This document shows, piece after piece, positions 10,397 through 20,699 of a stretch of 64,000 nucleotides of DNA (positions are counted from its first letter, which is position 1; each line of letters opens with the position of its first letter). Under the pieces are notes generated by a model. The model saw nothing but the letters and a program-made list of their open reading frames with translations. It did no database searches and was not told the origin of the DNA. A program made the translations under genes and the position numbers. Source of the DNA: Atherinomorus stipes (lineage: Eukaryota; Chordata; Actinopteri; Atheriniformes; Atherinidae); contig JALJCO010003873.1 of the NCBI GenBank assembly GCA_023101725.1, forward strand, positions 17,501-81,500. Reading direction: 5' to 3'.

Positions 10397-10610
10397 TAAA
10401 GGATAACTTCTGTTTCTTTCCACCTGGACTTTATTTCTAGGAATTTATACATGTATTTACTCACCAGTAACATTTCTGCATCAATCTGACTCCTTTAGAT
10501 GCTAATGTAATCAGATCAGTCGTAGATCCACGTATATCCATACAAAGGACGTGAAGGGGGCAGAATGAACGGCCCGCTGCAGACGGCATTATCTGCAGCA
10601 AACTTCCTTA
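10397..10610. mobile_element. Fragment of the TTAA element family seen at 37564
   Basis: TATTTCTAGGAATTTATACA, ATTTACTCACCAGTAACATT and TCTGCATCAATCTGACTCC match the left arm of the 37564-39053 element (38090-38140) in the same orientation. The ends are lost. Confidence 0.6.
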
Positions 10611-10621
10611 CTTTCACCAAT

Positions 10622-11325
10622 GCACTGCAAAATCTCAAATTTTACCAAGTATATTTTTCTCATTTCTAGTCGAAATATTTCATTACACTCAAAATCAGAC
10701 AAAATTACCTAAAAAAAACCCCAAATCAAAACAAAAAAAAAAAAAACATATTTCAGTTTTTTTTTTTCTTTAAGTAATAAAACGAGAGAACGGATATCGG
10801 TGTAGAGGTAAGGAAAGGAGAAAAACAACTGAGCGCGGGAGCAGCGGCGCAAAAGCAAGGCAAGTGGAAAAATAAAGAAGAGGGAGAATAAAATAAGGTA
10901 TAGCAAATAGAAAAACCATCGAAGGAGAAAAGTGCTATTTGGTTGCGGGAAAAGTTTATGGGTCATTTGTCTTCACCAAATTTCTCGGTTTTTCTCTCAG
11001 CCTTCCCAAAAAAAAAAACACAACCGGGGGAGGAACCTCCCGTCGTTACGTTTCCCCGAAACCAAAAAATGCAAGAGAGGGATGAAAGGGGGGTGGGGAT
11101 AGAAGAAAAAAAATTCATAGAAAAAAATTATAATATTTTATTTATTAAATATATTTAGAATTTTTCCCCCCCAAAGAAGGGGTATAATTATAAAAAATAG
11201 CATTAATTAAAAATTTTCTTTAAGACAAATGCATCTTATTTCAAGAAATCTTACAAGAAAATTTTACTTCATCCATTGGCAGAAATCTTTGCTTATTACA
11301 AGCAAAAAAAAAAAAAATTAATAAA

Positions 11326-11377
<52 letters not shown>

Positions 11378-11400
11378 TCTTTCTTACTTTAAGAGTGGCC
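10622..11400. mobile_element. CACTGCAAAA-type MITE with anomalous A-rich interior
   Basis: CACTGCAAAATCTCAAATTT, ATTTCTAGTCGAAATATTTC and ACAAGAAAATTTTACTTC (right part, with CAGAAATCTTTGCTTATTAC) are pieces of a common fish MITE. Between about 10700 and 11213 the sequence is an A-rich, homopolymer-dense tract that resembles neither the element nor its surroundings. A (TA)n tract follows at 11334-11369. Confidence 0.5.
11334..11369. repeat. (TA)n microsatellite flanked by A and T runs
   Basis: About 18 TA units lie between an A-rich left flank and a T run on the right, so the whole is self-complementary. Confidence 0.95.
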
Positions 11401-11449
11401 AAGATTTTTTTCTGTTCTGGGTGGAGCCTTCCTGGATGAATTTGCATAA

Positions 11450-12058
11450 GAAAGGCCGAGTTAATTGGGGTTGATAGACCTGCGCGGGACTACGACAAAA
11501 GAGCAGAAAATGGTAGGTCTATTGTAATATTTTTTATTTATTTTATTTTTATTAGCTTATAAAGATTTTGACATTTAAATATAAGCAAACATGCTGCTCT
11601 GTCACAGAGTAAGGATAGAGCTGTGCTTCTAACACCAAGAGTTAAATCAGCTGCAGATGCACTCATTCTCCTTTTGTTTGTTTGTTTTTTGTCCACATGT
11701 GTTTGTGTTTACACATCTGGTCAGTTTTATGCTCTGTTTTTGGTCTCCATCAGAAGCTGCAGCTTTAGCATGAGAAAATAAACAAACACTCTTCTTTTGA
11801 TTAGCGTATCACTCGTTTTTCTTCTTACATGTTTTCTGCAGGCTGATGTGTGATCTGCAGCATTGCTGGTGTAACTCCAGTCAGCACACACACACAACTA
11901 ATGGCTCCCCAGAGAGCTCATCTCCTGTCTCCAGCTCATCATCAAGAACAATACACAATGCTTGGATGGAACTGGCCCCTTTTTTCTGCTGCCTCTGCCC
12001 TTTTTTCACCACAGATCCAGAAGTTTGGCCCAAGAGAGACGTAAGAAAATAGACTCAC
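11450..12058. other. Intron sequence downstream of contactin exon B
   Basis: No exon or repeat termini were recognised. It starts at the GTGAGT donor of exon B, read on the minus strand. Confidence 0.6.
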
Positions 12059-12234
12059 ATGCGAAGGTTAGACTGGCCTCTCGGCTGACGATGGTCCCGA
12101 AGGAGTTGGAGGCGAGGCACTGATACGTTCCAGCGTCCTGGTCTTTGTTCAGGCGGCTGATTCGGAGGTTGCCTCCAGAAAGGCTGTAGTGAGATCCAGC
12201 TTTGGGAATGACTTCTGTTCCATTTAATTTCCAC
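12059..12234 (-). CDS. Contactin exon B: second half of Ig-like domain 1
   Basis: This 176-bp exon encodes 58 codons plus one split base at each end. The peptide opens RWKLNGTEV, which supplies the C-strand Trp and an Asn-Gly-Thr N-glycosylation sequon. It continues through GGNLRIS and [15 protein letters not shown], with the F-strand Cys and the DxGxYxC signature, and ends [10 protein letters not shown]. The acceptor is TTCTGTTTAAG before GTGG and the donor is TTCGCAT followed by GTGAGT. The trailing T is the first base of the next codon, probably Tyr as in FAY of other contactins. [10 protein letters not shown] is close to contactin-3/4/6, while [10 protein letters not shown] and [10 protein letters not shown] are close to contactin-2. 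No stop or frameshift is present, so the exon looks functional. The following exon (start of Ig2) was not recognised in 1-12058. Confidence 0.92.
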
Positions 12235-12236
12235 CT

Positions 12237-13247
12237 TAAACAGAAAAAAAGGTCAAAGTTAACATGCAAATGAACAAATTAGAGATAGTTGGGTGTAGAC
12301 GGGGGAGATGGATGCATTGGGGAGGACGAGGAGGAGATGACTTGAACGTTTGATTGTGTTTCGGGAGAGAAAGGTGGAAAGGTCCAGGGATCGTGCCCTC
12401 CAGCTTGGTTTTAATCTAAGCAGCAGCGGACCGCTATGATGCCGACGACTCTGACTCCCGGAGAGCAGACAGCATTGCAGGCCATCCATCTTGCCAACCT
12501 CCAGTCAAACCAGATAAAATTCCTGCTTAATCATCGAGGCTCCACAATTAAAACAAATGCCTCCAAGCTTGCCTTCAAACTTATGCATTCAAGACCCGTT
12601 CACATGATTATCGTTGATGTTCGGGGTGATCAACGGAGGGCGTAATTCACTAAAAATGGCAACAGACTCTCACATCTCTCCACACAGACACTTCTTATTA
12701 AAAGAAACACAGGTAGGAGGAAATCCATCATTGTAAAGCATGATTCAGATGAGCTGGGGCCTAAAACGTTTCTGTAATTAGCAGTGATGTGTAACCTTCA
12801 GAGCTGGATTGTTCTAGATAAACAAGCGTTTGTAGATCATTTCATATTACTTTTAAATAGGCAGGTTTGATCAGGAAGACTTTTTTTGAGGAGAACATCT
12901 GAATTTTCTTTTGCTTTGATGTTGAGATGTTTCCCAGTCAGTCCGGTCGCTGGTGCAGCTGAGAAAACACTGTAGTGTTTTATCTGGAACACAAATAACC
13001 TCAGATGGAAAGACGGGCTTTGTTTAAGCCCTTCTGTATACAGAAGACAGAAGTTGTGCAAAGCTGTTTTGTGTACTGATATCTTAACTCTCCTCGTTAT
13101 GCCACGGAGTAAAAACCCTTTCAGAGAAAACAGCGCTGCTGTGGGCTCCACTTTCGTTCTCATAATGGACAGTTCTGCGCTAAAGTCTACAGCCACCCTT
13201 CATCTATGTTTTTCTACCAACACCCAAAAAACTGATTCAAGCCCCTC
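12237..13247. other. Intron sequence, nothing recognised
   Basis: The composition is ordinary. Frames on both strands (for example 12837-13196, minus) have no recognisable homology. Confidence 0.5.
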
Positions 13248-13251
13248 TTAA

Positions 13252-13965
13252 AGGAATAGTTCAGCCACAGAATCATGTAACTTTATTTTCCACTTCCCCT
13301 CATGGTGAGAAAGACTCTGGAGCACTTTTTTATTATCCCAAATGCAGCCAGAGATCGGACAGGTTTTCATTTTCCCCCAACTTTCAAATAATGGAGTTCA
13401 CCGGCGACTGAACCAAAAAGGTCCATAAAAGTCCACAAAAACTTGTCAATATTCCTCCAAACTGCTCGTCCAATGTAATCCAAGTGTCCTGAGTGGGTAG
13501 CGTCCAGAATTTACTGGAAACCATCATTTAGTATATTTTTAGAGCCTGAACAGTACTACATCTTACTTCTGCGAAGCACACATAAGTGCATTCACGAAAC
13601 TACGGAAGCCTCGGCGTTCAGAGCCTACTCTGCCGATAATACAAGCGTAGAAGAAGAAAACTGCTGTTTACATTGTGCTAAGAGCGCCAGAGCTGCAGAC
13701 AAACCGGGACAAACACATGAGGGTCCAAGAGGGGTTGATATTGATTTAAAATAAAGAAAGAAAAAAAAAGGGAACTCTCGATCTCATCTGCCGCGGCTTC
13801 CTTAGTTTCATGAACATGCATCAGCGTGCTCGCAGGAGATGCGATGTTCTACTTTTTAGGCTCTAAAAATCTACTAAATGATGTGGTTTCCAGTAAATTC
13901 TGGACGCTACCCACTCAGGACACTTGGATTACATTGGACGAGCAGTATGGAGGAATATATATAAA
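13252..13965. mobile_element. TTAA-targeting foldback element (AGGAATAGTTCA family), right arm truncated
   Basis: TTAA at 13248-13251 precedes AGGAATAGTTCAGCC. The arm around 13455-13545 (CTCGTCCAATGTAATCCAAG, GAGTGGGTAGCGTCCAGAAT) is repeated in reverse at 13847-13950. The distal 200 bp of the right arm are missing. A diverged copy of the right arm, complete to AATATTCCT plus TTAA, is at 27480-27738. The TTAA target suggests piggyBac or Kolobok; no transposase is present. Confidence 0.7.
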
Positions 13966-14377
13966 GCTATTAAATATAAAGTTTAATAGGCTTATTTGCA
14001 TATTTTCCTATCATGCATTGCAGTACTGTCTGTCCTTTCTGCAACGTGAGTTAAATGTCTATGTAATCTCATGACTGTCTCCCCGTCTCTATTACATCAT
14101 ATGTCCAAGCATTGGTTTTACTGTAAGCATGTCTATACCAACTGCAGAAGGATGAGATCAGTAAGATGGCATTTTACTAATTACAAATTTTAGTTATTAA
14201 CATATTCTTAAAGGTGCCATGACATCAAATTTCACTTTTCTGGGGTTTTGGGTGAATAATATGATCTGTTGTGCACTGATGAGGTCATGTGAATGTCAGA
14301 GTGAGAATCAAAGTTCCTGTTTATGGTCTGTCAGCTTTGTCTCTCTGCTCAGAAACAGTTGAATCAGACAGCAGCTT
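13966..14377. other. Spacer before the 18-bp array
   Basis: AT-rich; no recognised feature. Confidence 0.4.
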
Positions 14378-15124
14378 ATCATTCTACGTAGTTCTATCAT
14401 TCAACGTAGTTCCATCATTCTACGTAGTTCTATCATTCTACGTAGTTCCATCATTCTATGTAGTTCCATCATTCTACGTAGTTCTATCATTCTACGTAGT
14501 TCCATCATTCTACGTAGTTCTATCATTCTACGTAGTTCCATCATTCTACGTAGTTCCATCATTCTACGTAGTTCCATCATTCTACGTAGTTCCATCATTC
14601 TACGTAGTTCCATCATTCTACGTAGTTCCATCATTCTACGTAGTTCCATCATTCTACGTAGTTCTATCATTCTACGTAGTTCCATCATTCTACGTAGTTC
14701 TATCATTCTACGTAGTTCCATCATTCTACGTAGTTCTATCATTCTACGTAGTTCCATCATTCTACGTAGTTCCATCATTCTACGTAGTTCCATCATTCTA
14801 CGTAGTTCTATCATTCTACGTAGTTCCATCATTCTACGTAGTTCCATCATTCTACGTGTTCCATCATTCTCGTGTTCCATCATTCTACGTAGTTCCATCA
14901 TTCTACGTAGTTCCATCATTCTACGTAGTTCCATCATTCTACGTAGTTCTATCATTCTACGTAGTTCCATCATTCTACGTAGTTCTATCATTCTACGTAG
15001 TTCCATCATTCTACGTAGTTCTATCATTCTACGTAGTTCCATCATTCTACGTAGTTCCATCATTCTACGTAGTTCTATCATTCTACGTAGTTCTATCATT
15101 CTACGTAGTTCTATCATTCTACGT
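14378..15124. repeat. 18-bp satellite array (ATTCTACGTAGTTCCATC)
   Basis: About 41 units differ almost only by C or T in GTTC[C/T]ATC. Each unit contains the palindrome TACGTA. Since 18 is divisible by 3, both strands stay open: SFYVVP/SFYVVL on plus and MELRRM/MIELRR on minus. Two shortened units lie near 14857-14876. The frames are repeat artefacts. Confidence 0.97.
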
Positions 15125-15329
15125 GATTCAATTGCTCCAATAAGAGCACACTATCAAGTAAACAGCCTCCCCCCTCCTCTCTCCTAACGGTCTATGCACT
15201 GTCCACTTCGCTCCCCTGCTCCCCCCTCCCTAAGATTAAGTCAAGAAACTTGTGCAGCAGCACTGAGGGAGGCGACCACAACCTTGTCATTACCTGTAAG
15301 TTTATTTATTTTCTAAATGCTGTCTTGTC

Positions 15330-15590
15330 TGAAAAACCGCGAGGCAGCAGCAAAACCCCAACCCAAAAAGAAAAAAAGGGAAAAAAAAAACAAAGCCGGA
15401 CCAACACGCAAAAGGGGGAGGGGGGAAAAAACAAAAAAAGAAGAGGGAACCAAGACGAAACCCGGGGAGAGAAAACAAAAACGAAAAAGGAAAAAACGGG
15501 GGGATCAAAAGGCCCGCCCCAGGGAGGACGCCGCCGGGGGGGCCCCCTAGAAAAAACAAACCAAAAACAACAGAAAAAATAAAAGATATT
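15330..15590. other. A/G-rich, homopolymer-dense tract of doubtful quality
   Basis: Sequence switches abruptly to runs of A and G with occasional GGGG/CCCC, which opens long lysine-rich frames. It resembles the tracts at 10700-11213 and 26890-27480. It may be real purine-rich DNA or poor consensus. Confidence 0.6.
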
Positions 15591-15939
15591 TTAAAGTGGT
15601 CTTGAGCAGTTTGTGCATTGTTCTTTGGCTTATCCAGTGTTAAAACAATGTACCGTAAATCCTCTAATAGTGACCTCTATTCTATTACAAACCACACCTC
15701 CATTAATTTCCAGGGGTAGCGGTGAGAAAAGTCAATAATTTCCATCCCTTTAATCAAGGATGCCTTCAAGGGGTGCCCAGTGCCCCCCTGAACAAACAGC
15801 TGCAAAAATTATATATTTTTTATTTGTATCAATTTTTATGTACTATCAAAATGGTGCAGCATGCTTTGCTTATATTTGAATGTCAAAATCTTTACAAGGT
15901 AATTAAATAAATAAAAATATTACAGCAGAACTACCATTT
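15591..15939. other. AT-rich spacer
   Basis: No terminal repeats or coding signal were recognised. Confidence 0.4.
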
Positions 15940-15984
15940 TCCGTCATTGCTCCTTTACCACAGTATGGGAGCAATGGCTCCTTT

Positions 15985-16270
15985 ACTAAGATTAGCCACT
16001 TAGGAAGCTAATCTCCTGTTAGCTCCAGTTAGTTTCGAGTTTGCTCAGTTAGCCTTTAGCCCAGAGTACGACAGCTGTCAATGAATCATTGTGTCAATCA
16101 TTTGCTCTGAGGCTGGTCTTTGCCTATTTTTGCAATTTCCAGGAGTAATGACAAAAAAGTGGTGAAGATGGCAACGATGGGACATGATCAACTGGCGTCA
16201 CTTTTAGCTCTTCAGAAACCAAGGGGTCGTGTGAGCAGAAGGTTCGTCCCCTTTCTTACTGTCTCAGGTT
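15985..16270 (+). repeat. Dispersed repeat pair member 1 (TTTAGCCCAGAGTA family)
   Basis: AGTTTCGAGTTTGCTCAGTT, TTTAGCCCAGAGTA, TTTTAGCTCTTCAGA and a frame reading MGHDQLASLLALQKP align, in inverted orientation, with 29895-30170 (MVGHAQLASFLALQRP). The shared peptide suggests a once-coding repeat, but I cannot name the family. Confidence 0.6.
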
Positions 16271-16310
16271 GCACAACTAATATTCCCACGTGTAGCACCA
16301 ACAAATGAAT

Positions 16311-17890
16311 TTAATGTTCAAATAACAAAATCAACATATAAGTTAACTAAACTTGGTTTGTTTGGAGGAAATGTAGGTGCCATGACTAGATTACGTTCAT
16401 CCAATGAATTATTATTGGAGTGGGGAGGGATAAATCCTGCCTAGACGGGACCTCAACATAATTACAGCAGTGATGGATCATCTGGAAATAAAAAAAGAAA
16501 ATCACTTATTTCCATTAATGTTTGCAAATCAGACAAAAAAAACAACACGGCACTAATTTGCAGAATTGTTGCTGCTCGGCGCAGGACTGTAAGAGCATCC
16601 TTTCATCAGTAAACAGCATTTTTCTGCGTTGCAGAAAATCTCAGACTCCAACAGTCACACAACACAAGCAGGAGACCATCACATTAAAAACAATAAAACA
16701 ATGTCCGGCTGTGCTGCTTACCCAGAACCAAACGTCTCCCCAACAGCAAACACATACTGTATGTGCCGGGCCGCTGCTGCACTCACAGCTTGCTTTTAAT
16801 AGACAAAATGTATTACACAATAGTCTTTCATGGCCCTTCTCCAGTTCAGTCATAAGTAAGTGCACGCTCTCGAGAGCCTTATTACCACACACAATAGAGA
16901 GGAGCCTTCGGGGGGTGGCTGCAGTCTCACAGGACGACAGCAGCGATTCATGCGCCGCAGAAGAGGAACAAACAAAAATCAACAGAATATTCCACAGAAA
17001 CACCTCCTTCCACCTGTAACGGAGCGAAGCAGCAGGAGGTTTCAGTCTCAGAGTCAGGCTGGGTCTCATTTTCCCTCCGAGAGGCATCGGAGCTAACACG
17101 GAGCAGCCTTCACGCTGCTGGAACTGCTCGGACGAACGCCATTGTGTCCAAAGTCAGACGGTTTAAGGGGGTTTATTTGATTTCGGGACGTTTTGTGTCC
17201 CTGATGAATTTTAAGAAGAAACATAAATGTATATGTTTTAACAACCAGTGGTGATGGTACAAAATTTCTCATGTCTGTCTAAAATTTCACATTTATTAAA
17301 GCAATTTTTCAACCTTTTTTTAAGCATTTTTATGGAGCTGTTTTACTGTTTTCCCTCTGTCCCCAGAATAGGTTTTACATATACAGTGCTTTATCTATCT
17401 ATTAAAAAATGGTAAAACTGTGCAGTTTTTTGTATAAATTCCTTCAACTACAATGGAATTAGTGATTTCTTATCATATTTGACAAAAATGTCTAATCCAT
17501 TAATTGATTTCTTAAAGAAACGCGTCTGTCCCTTAATATTGCGGTCATTCCAACCAGGTTAAACATTTTTAGATCAAAAAAGTGTATTTTAAATTTGATT
17601 CTTTAACTGTGTCACTTTTGGACAGAGGGAAGACAGACATTTAAAATACTGGAACAGCAAGTTTTTTCCTCGTTTATACTGACAAGTTGCAGGATATTTT
17701 TATTACGTGTCATTACCAAACAGCTTGTAGTTTTAAAAAATTTGTATTAAAACTTCGTATTCATATAAAAACATTGTACAGCTCTGTAGCTAAAAGATTA
17801 TTTATGCTAACTCTACCATTTTAGCACAGTTAGCTAAAAACTGTAAAATTTCATCACCATCATGCTTGCGGTGATGTTTTTATGGGTTAT
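16311..17890. other. Unique-looking intron sequence
   Basis: Overlapping frames of 165 codons (16522-17019, plus) and 152 codons (16641-17099, minus) occur in a stretch of balanced composition. Neither has known domains nor flanking splice sites that would join the contactin frame. I leave it as non-coding. Confidence 0.5.
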
Positions 17891-17892
17891 CT

Positions 17893-17990
17893 CAATGTCA
17901 ATGTCAAGTTTATTTATAGAGCACATTCAAACAGCCATTCGGGCGACCAGAGTGCTTTACATGTAGACACACAAAAAATACAGTAATAAT
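17893..17990 (+). repeat. Dispersed repeat fragment (CAAGTTTATTTATAGAGCAC type)
   Basis: CAAGTTTATTTATAGAGCAC followed by CAGAGTGCTTTACATG is a familiar fish dispersed repeat. A longer copy is at 53357-53690. Confidence 0.6.
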
Positions 17991-18113
17991 ATCAAATAAA
18001 ATCAGTAATAAGACACAAACTTCAAACATAAACTAGTAAAAATTGAAACATATACAACTCATGAGGAGGGAAGAAAAGGGGAGCCTGTACTCGATCATAA
18101 GCCATTGAATCTA

Positions 18114-18635
18114 CAGTCCTCAAAATTGTTCATACCCTCCAATTAAAGGAAAGACTAATTCACAACAGTAATTCAAATAATAGCAAACTAAAAAAAACTA
18201 ATAATAAATAAAAATTTACAAAATTATAAGTTAGTGATATGAAATGTTGTTTTTGAATAGTCGTTAAAAATAATAATTAAAATAAAAACAAATAAAACTG
18301 TCCCAGACACATTAGAGCACCTGAACATTGGACCAACAAACCTGTAAACAGGTGCAGACGTCTGATTGGACATTAAAGAAAACACCTGATTGCAGTGATT
18401 GTCTCAAAGTGTTGCTTAGCAACATTTAGTTCAGGTGCCTCATCATGCTTGTTTCCTTGTTTTATTTTTCATGTGTTTGTTTTTAATATTTCTTTCCAAC
18501 CAGAATTCAAAATCAATGTCATGATTTTCATAGAACTTTTATTTATTATTACTTTTGTCAACTTATTTCACTGACAGCTGATTTTTTTTCCTTCTTTAAT
18601 TTGAGGATATGAATCATTTTGAGTTTTAACGACTG
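18114..18635 (+). mobile_element. Mariner-type MITE family A, copy 3
   Basis: It is flanked by TA on both sides (18112-18113 and 18636-18637). It begins CAGTCCTCAAAATTGTTC and ends GAGTTTTAACGACTG. The core GTGCAGACGTCTGATTGGAC is conserved. Confidence 0.8.
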
Positions 18636-18639
18636 TAAA

Positions 18640-19100
18640 TACGTTTTTAAAAGTCTTAAATGAACACCGTACCATCTTCTGCCTAAATGAATGTTTATCA
18701 ACAAATTTAGATTTTGAATCGCAGAAGGATGACAATTCAGGTGTGGCATTCAATTTTTTGAGACATTTTCATTTTGAGAAAAAAACAAACAAACTGAAAA
18801 GTGCCTGAAATCAAATAAGCACCCTTAATCGGTTGGAGCTTGGAAACCAAATGTTGCCAGAGATTTTCTCAATTCACCACTTTATCTGCATCTTTCTGAA
18901 ACATTAGAGTTGATCGCTGCGCTGATTATGCCTTAAAATGTTTCGATTTATCTAGTGAGTGATCATGCCCTCTGTTGAAAAGCAGCGATTAACTCGGTTG
19001 GAAAAAGGCGATGAATTCCTAAATGTTCAAACTGTCTGCAGCGGTGCAACAGCTGCCTCTGCAGAGCTGCTATTGTTTCCATGTGACAAATTACACGACC
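18640..19100. other. Spacer
   Basis: AT-rich; nothing recognised. Confidence 0.4.
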
Positions 19101-19294
19101 TATAGTTGTGTGAAAACTTGTATGTTTTCACACTTTCACACTTCAATGTTTCAGATCATCAAACAAATTTAAATATTAGAGAAAGATAACACAAGTAAAC
19201 AGAAAATGCAGTATTTAAATGAAGATTTTTATCAGTAAGGGGGGAAATCCAAACCTCCATGGTCCCTGTGTGAAAAAGTGATCTTCCCCTAAAC

Positions 19295-20180
19295 CTATAA
19301 CTGGTTGTTCCACCTTAGCAGCAACAACTGCATCAAGCGTTTGTGATAACTGGCAGTGAGTCTTCTACAGCGCTGTGGAGGAACTTTGTTCCACTCATCT
19401 TTGCAGAATTGTTGTAATTCAGCCACATTGGAGGCTTTTCCAGCATGAACCGCCTTTTTAAGGTCATGCCACAGCATCTCAATGGGATTCAGGTGGGGAC
19501 TTTGACTAGGCCACTCCAAAGTCTTCATCTTGTTGTTCTTAAGCCATTCAGAGGTGGACTTGCTGGTGTGTTCTGGATCATTGTTCTGCTGCAGAACCCA
19601 AGTGCGCTTCAGCTTGAGGTCACCAACAGATGGCCGGACATTCTCCTTCAGGATTTTTTGGTAGAAGCAGAATTCATGGTTCCATTTACCACAGCAAGTC
19701 TTCCAGGTCCTGAAGCAGCAATACAGCCCCAGACCATCACACTAAAACCACCATATTTTACTGTTGCTATGATGTTCCTTTTCTGAAATGCCGTGTTACT
19801 TTTATGCCAGATGTAATGGGACCTCCACCTTCCAGAAAGTTCCACTTTTGTCTCGTCAGTCCACAGAGTATTTTCCCAAAAGTCTTGGGGATCATCAAGA
19901 TGCTTTCTGGCTAAACTGAGACGAGCCTTTATGTTCTTTTTGCTCAGCAGTGGTTTTGGTCTTGGAACTCTGCCATGCAGCCATTTTTGCCCCCCAGTCT
20001 CTTTCTGATGGGGGAGTCATGAACACTGACCTTCATTGAGGAAAGTGAGGCCTGCAGTTCTTGGATGTTGTTCTGGGGTCTTTTGTGACCTCTTGGATGA
20101 GTCGTCGCTGTGCTCTTGGGGTCATTTTGGTCGGTCGGCCCCTCCTGGGAAGGTTCACCACTGTTCCACGTTTTCACCAT
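19295..20180 (-). pseudogene. Tc1 transposase pseudogene
   Basis: Three collinear fragments of a DDE transposase are read right to left: residues around SIRKRLGGKNG-like N-terminal sequence, WGCIAASGPGRLAVVNGTMN, then PSQSPHLNPIEMLW, which carries the last catalytic acidic residue (Glu). Each needs a different reading frame, implying at least two indels. Tc1 transposases cut and paste at TA dinucleotides; this one cannot make a full protein. Confidence 0.93.
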
Positions 20181-20476
20181 TTGTGGATAATGGTTCTCAC
20201 TGTGGTTCTCTGGAGTCCCAAAGCTTTAGAAATGGCTTTGGAACCTTTTCCAGGCTGATAGATCTCAATGACTTTGTTTCTCATTTGTTCCTGAATTTCT
20301 TTGGATGGCAGCATGATGTCTAGCTTTGGAGAATCTTTTGGTCTACTTCACTTCGTCAGGCAGGTCCTATTTAAGTGATTTCTTGATTGAGAACAGGTGT
20401 GGCAGTAATCAGAGAAATTGAGCTTAGCTTTCCAAAGATGTGATAAACTTCAGTTTATTTACAGTATGTGTTAATA

Positions 20477-20492
20477 GGGGGGGGGGGGGGGG
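20477..20492. repeat. Poly-G run
   Basis: Sixteen consecutive G lie near the right terminal repeat of the Tc1 copy. The corresponding left position has only GGGGGG, so this is an expansion. Confidence 0.95.
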
Positions 20493-20699
20493 CAATCACT
20501 TTTCCACACAGGGCCATGGAGGTTTGGATTTTTTTCCCCCAACACTAATAAAAATCTTCATTTAGAACTGCGTTTATTTGTGTTATCTTTGTCTAATATT
20601 TGAATTTGTTTGATGATCTGAAACATGTAAATGTGACAAACATGCAAAATAATAAGGAATCAGGAAGGGGGGAGTACTTTTTCACACAACTGTATGAAA

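Larger units (their letters stand above)
19103..20692 (-). mobile_element. Tc1-like transposon, inactivated by frameshifts
   Basis: The ends TAGTTGTGTGAAAA (left) and CAGTTGTGTGAAAA (right, reversed) are flanked by TA. Similarity of the termini extends roughly 190-200 bp inward, including GGTTTGGATT...CATGG. The length, 1590 bp, is normal for Tc1. Transposase pieces are on the minus strand: a helix-turn-helix-type N-terminal part (19944-20180), a DDE core with SVMVWGCIAASGPG (19648-19845), and a C-terminal part with SPHLNPIEMLWHDLKKAV (19295-19528). They lie in three different frames, so the gene is dead. Confidence 0.95.

Noticed and set aside
14378..15124. CRISPR-like regularly repeated array
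   Set aside because: Units are contiguous 18-mers without unique spacers, and the genome is vertebrate.
14289..15143. Frames of 284 (plus) and 238 (minus) codons with SFYVVP or MELRRM repeats
   Set aside because: Simple translation of an 18-bp satellite on either strand.
15302..15582. Lys/Arg/Gly-rich or Phe/Pro-rich frames in the A/G-rich tract
   Set aside because: Composition-driven frames in a tract of doubtful sequence quality.
16522..17099. Overlapping frames of 165 (plus) and 152 (minus) codons
   Set aside because: Antisense overlap, no domain recognised, and no compatible splice sites with the contactin frame. Probably chance.
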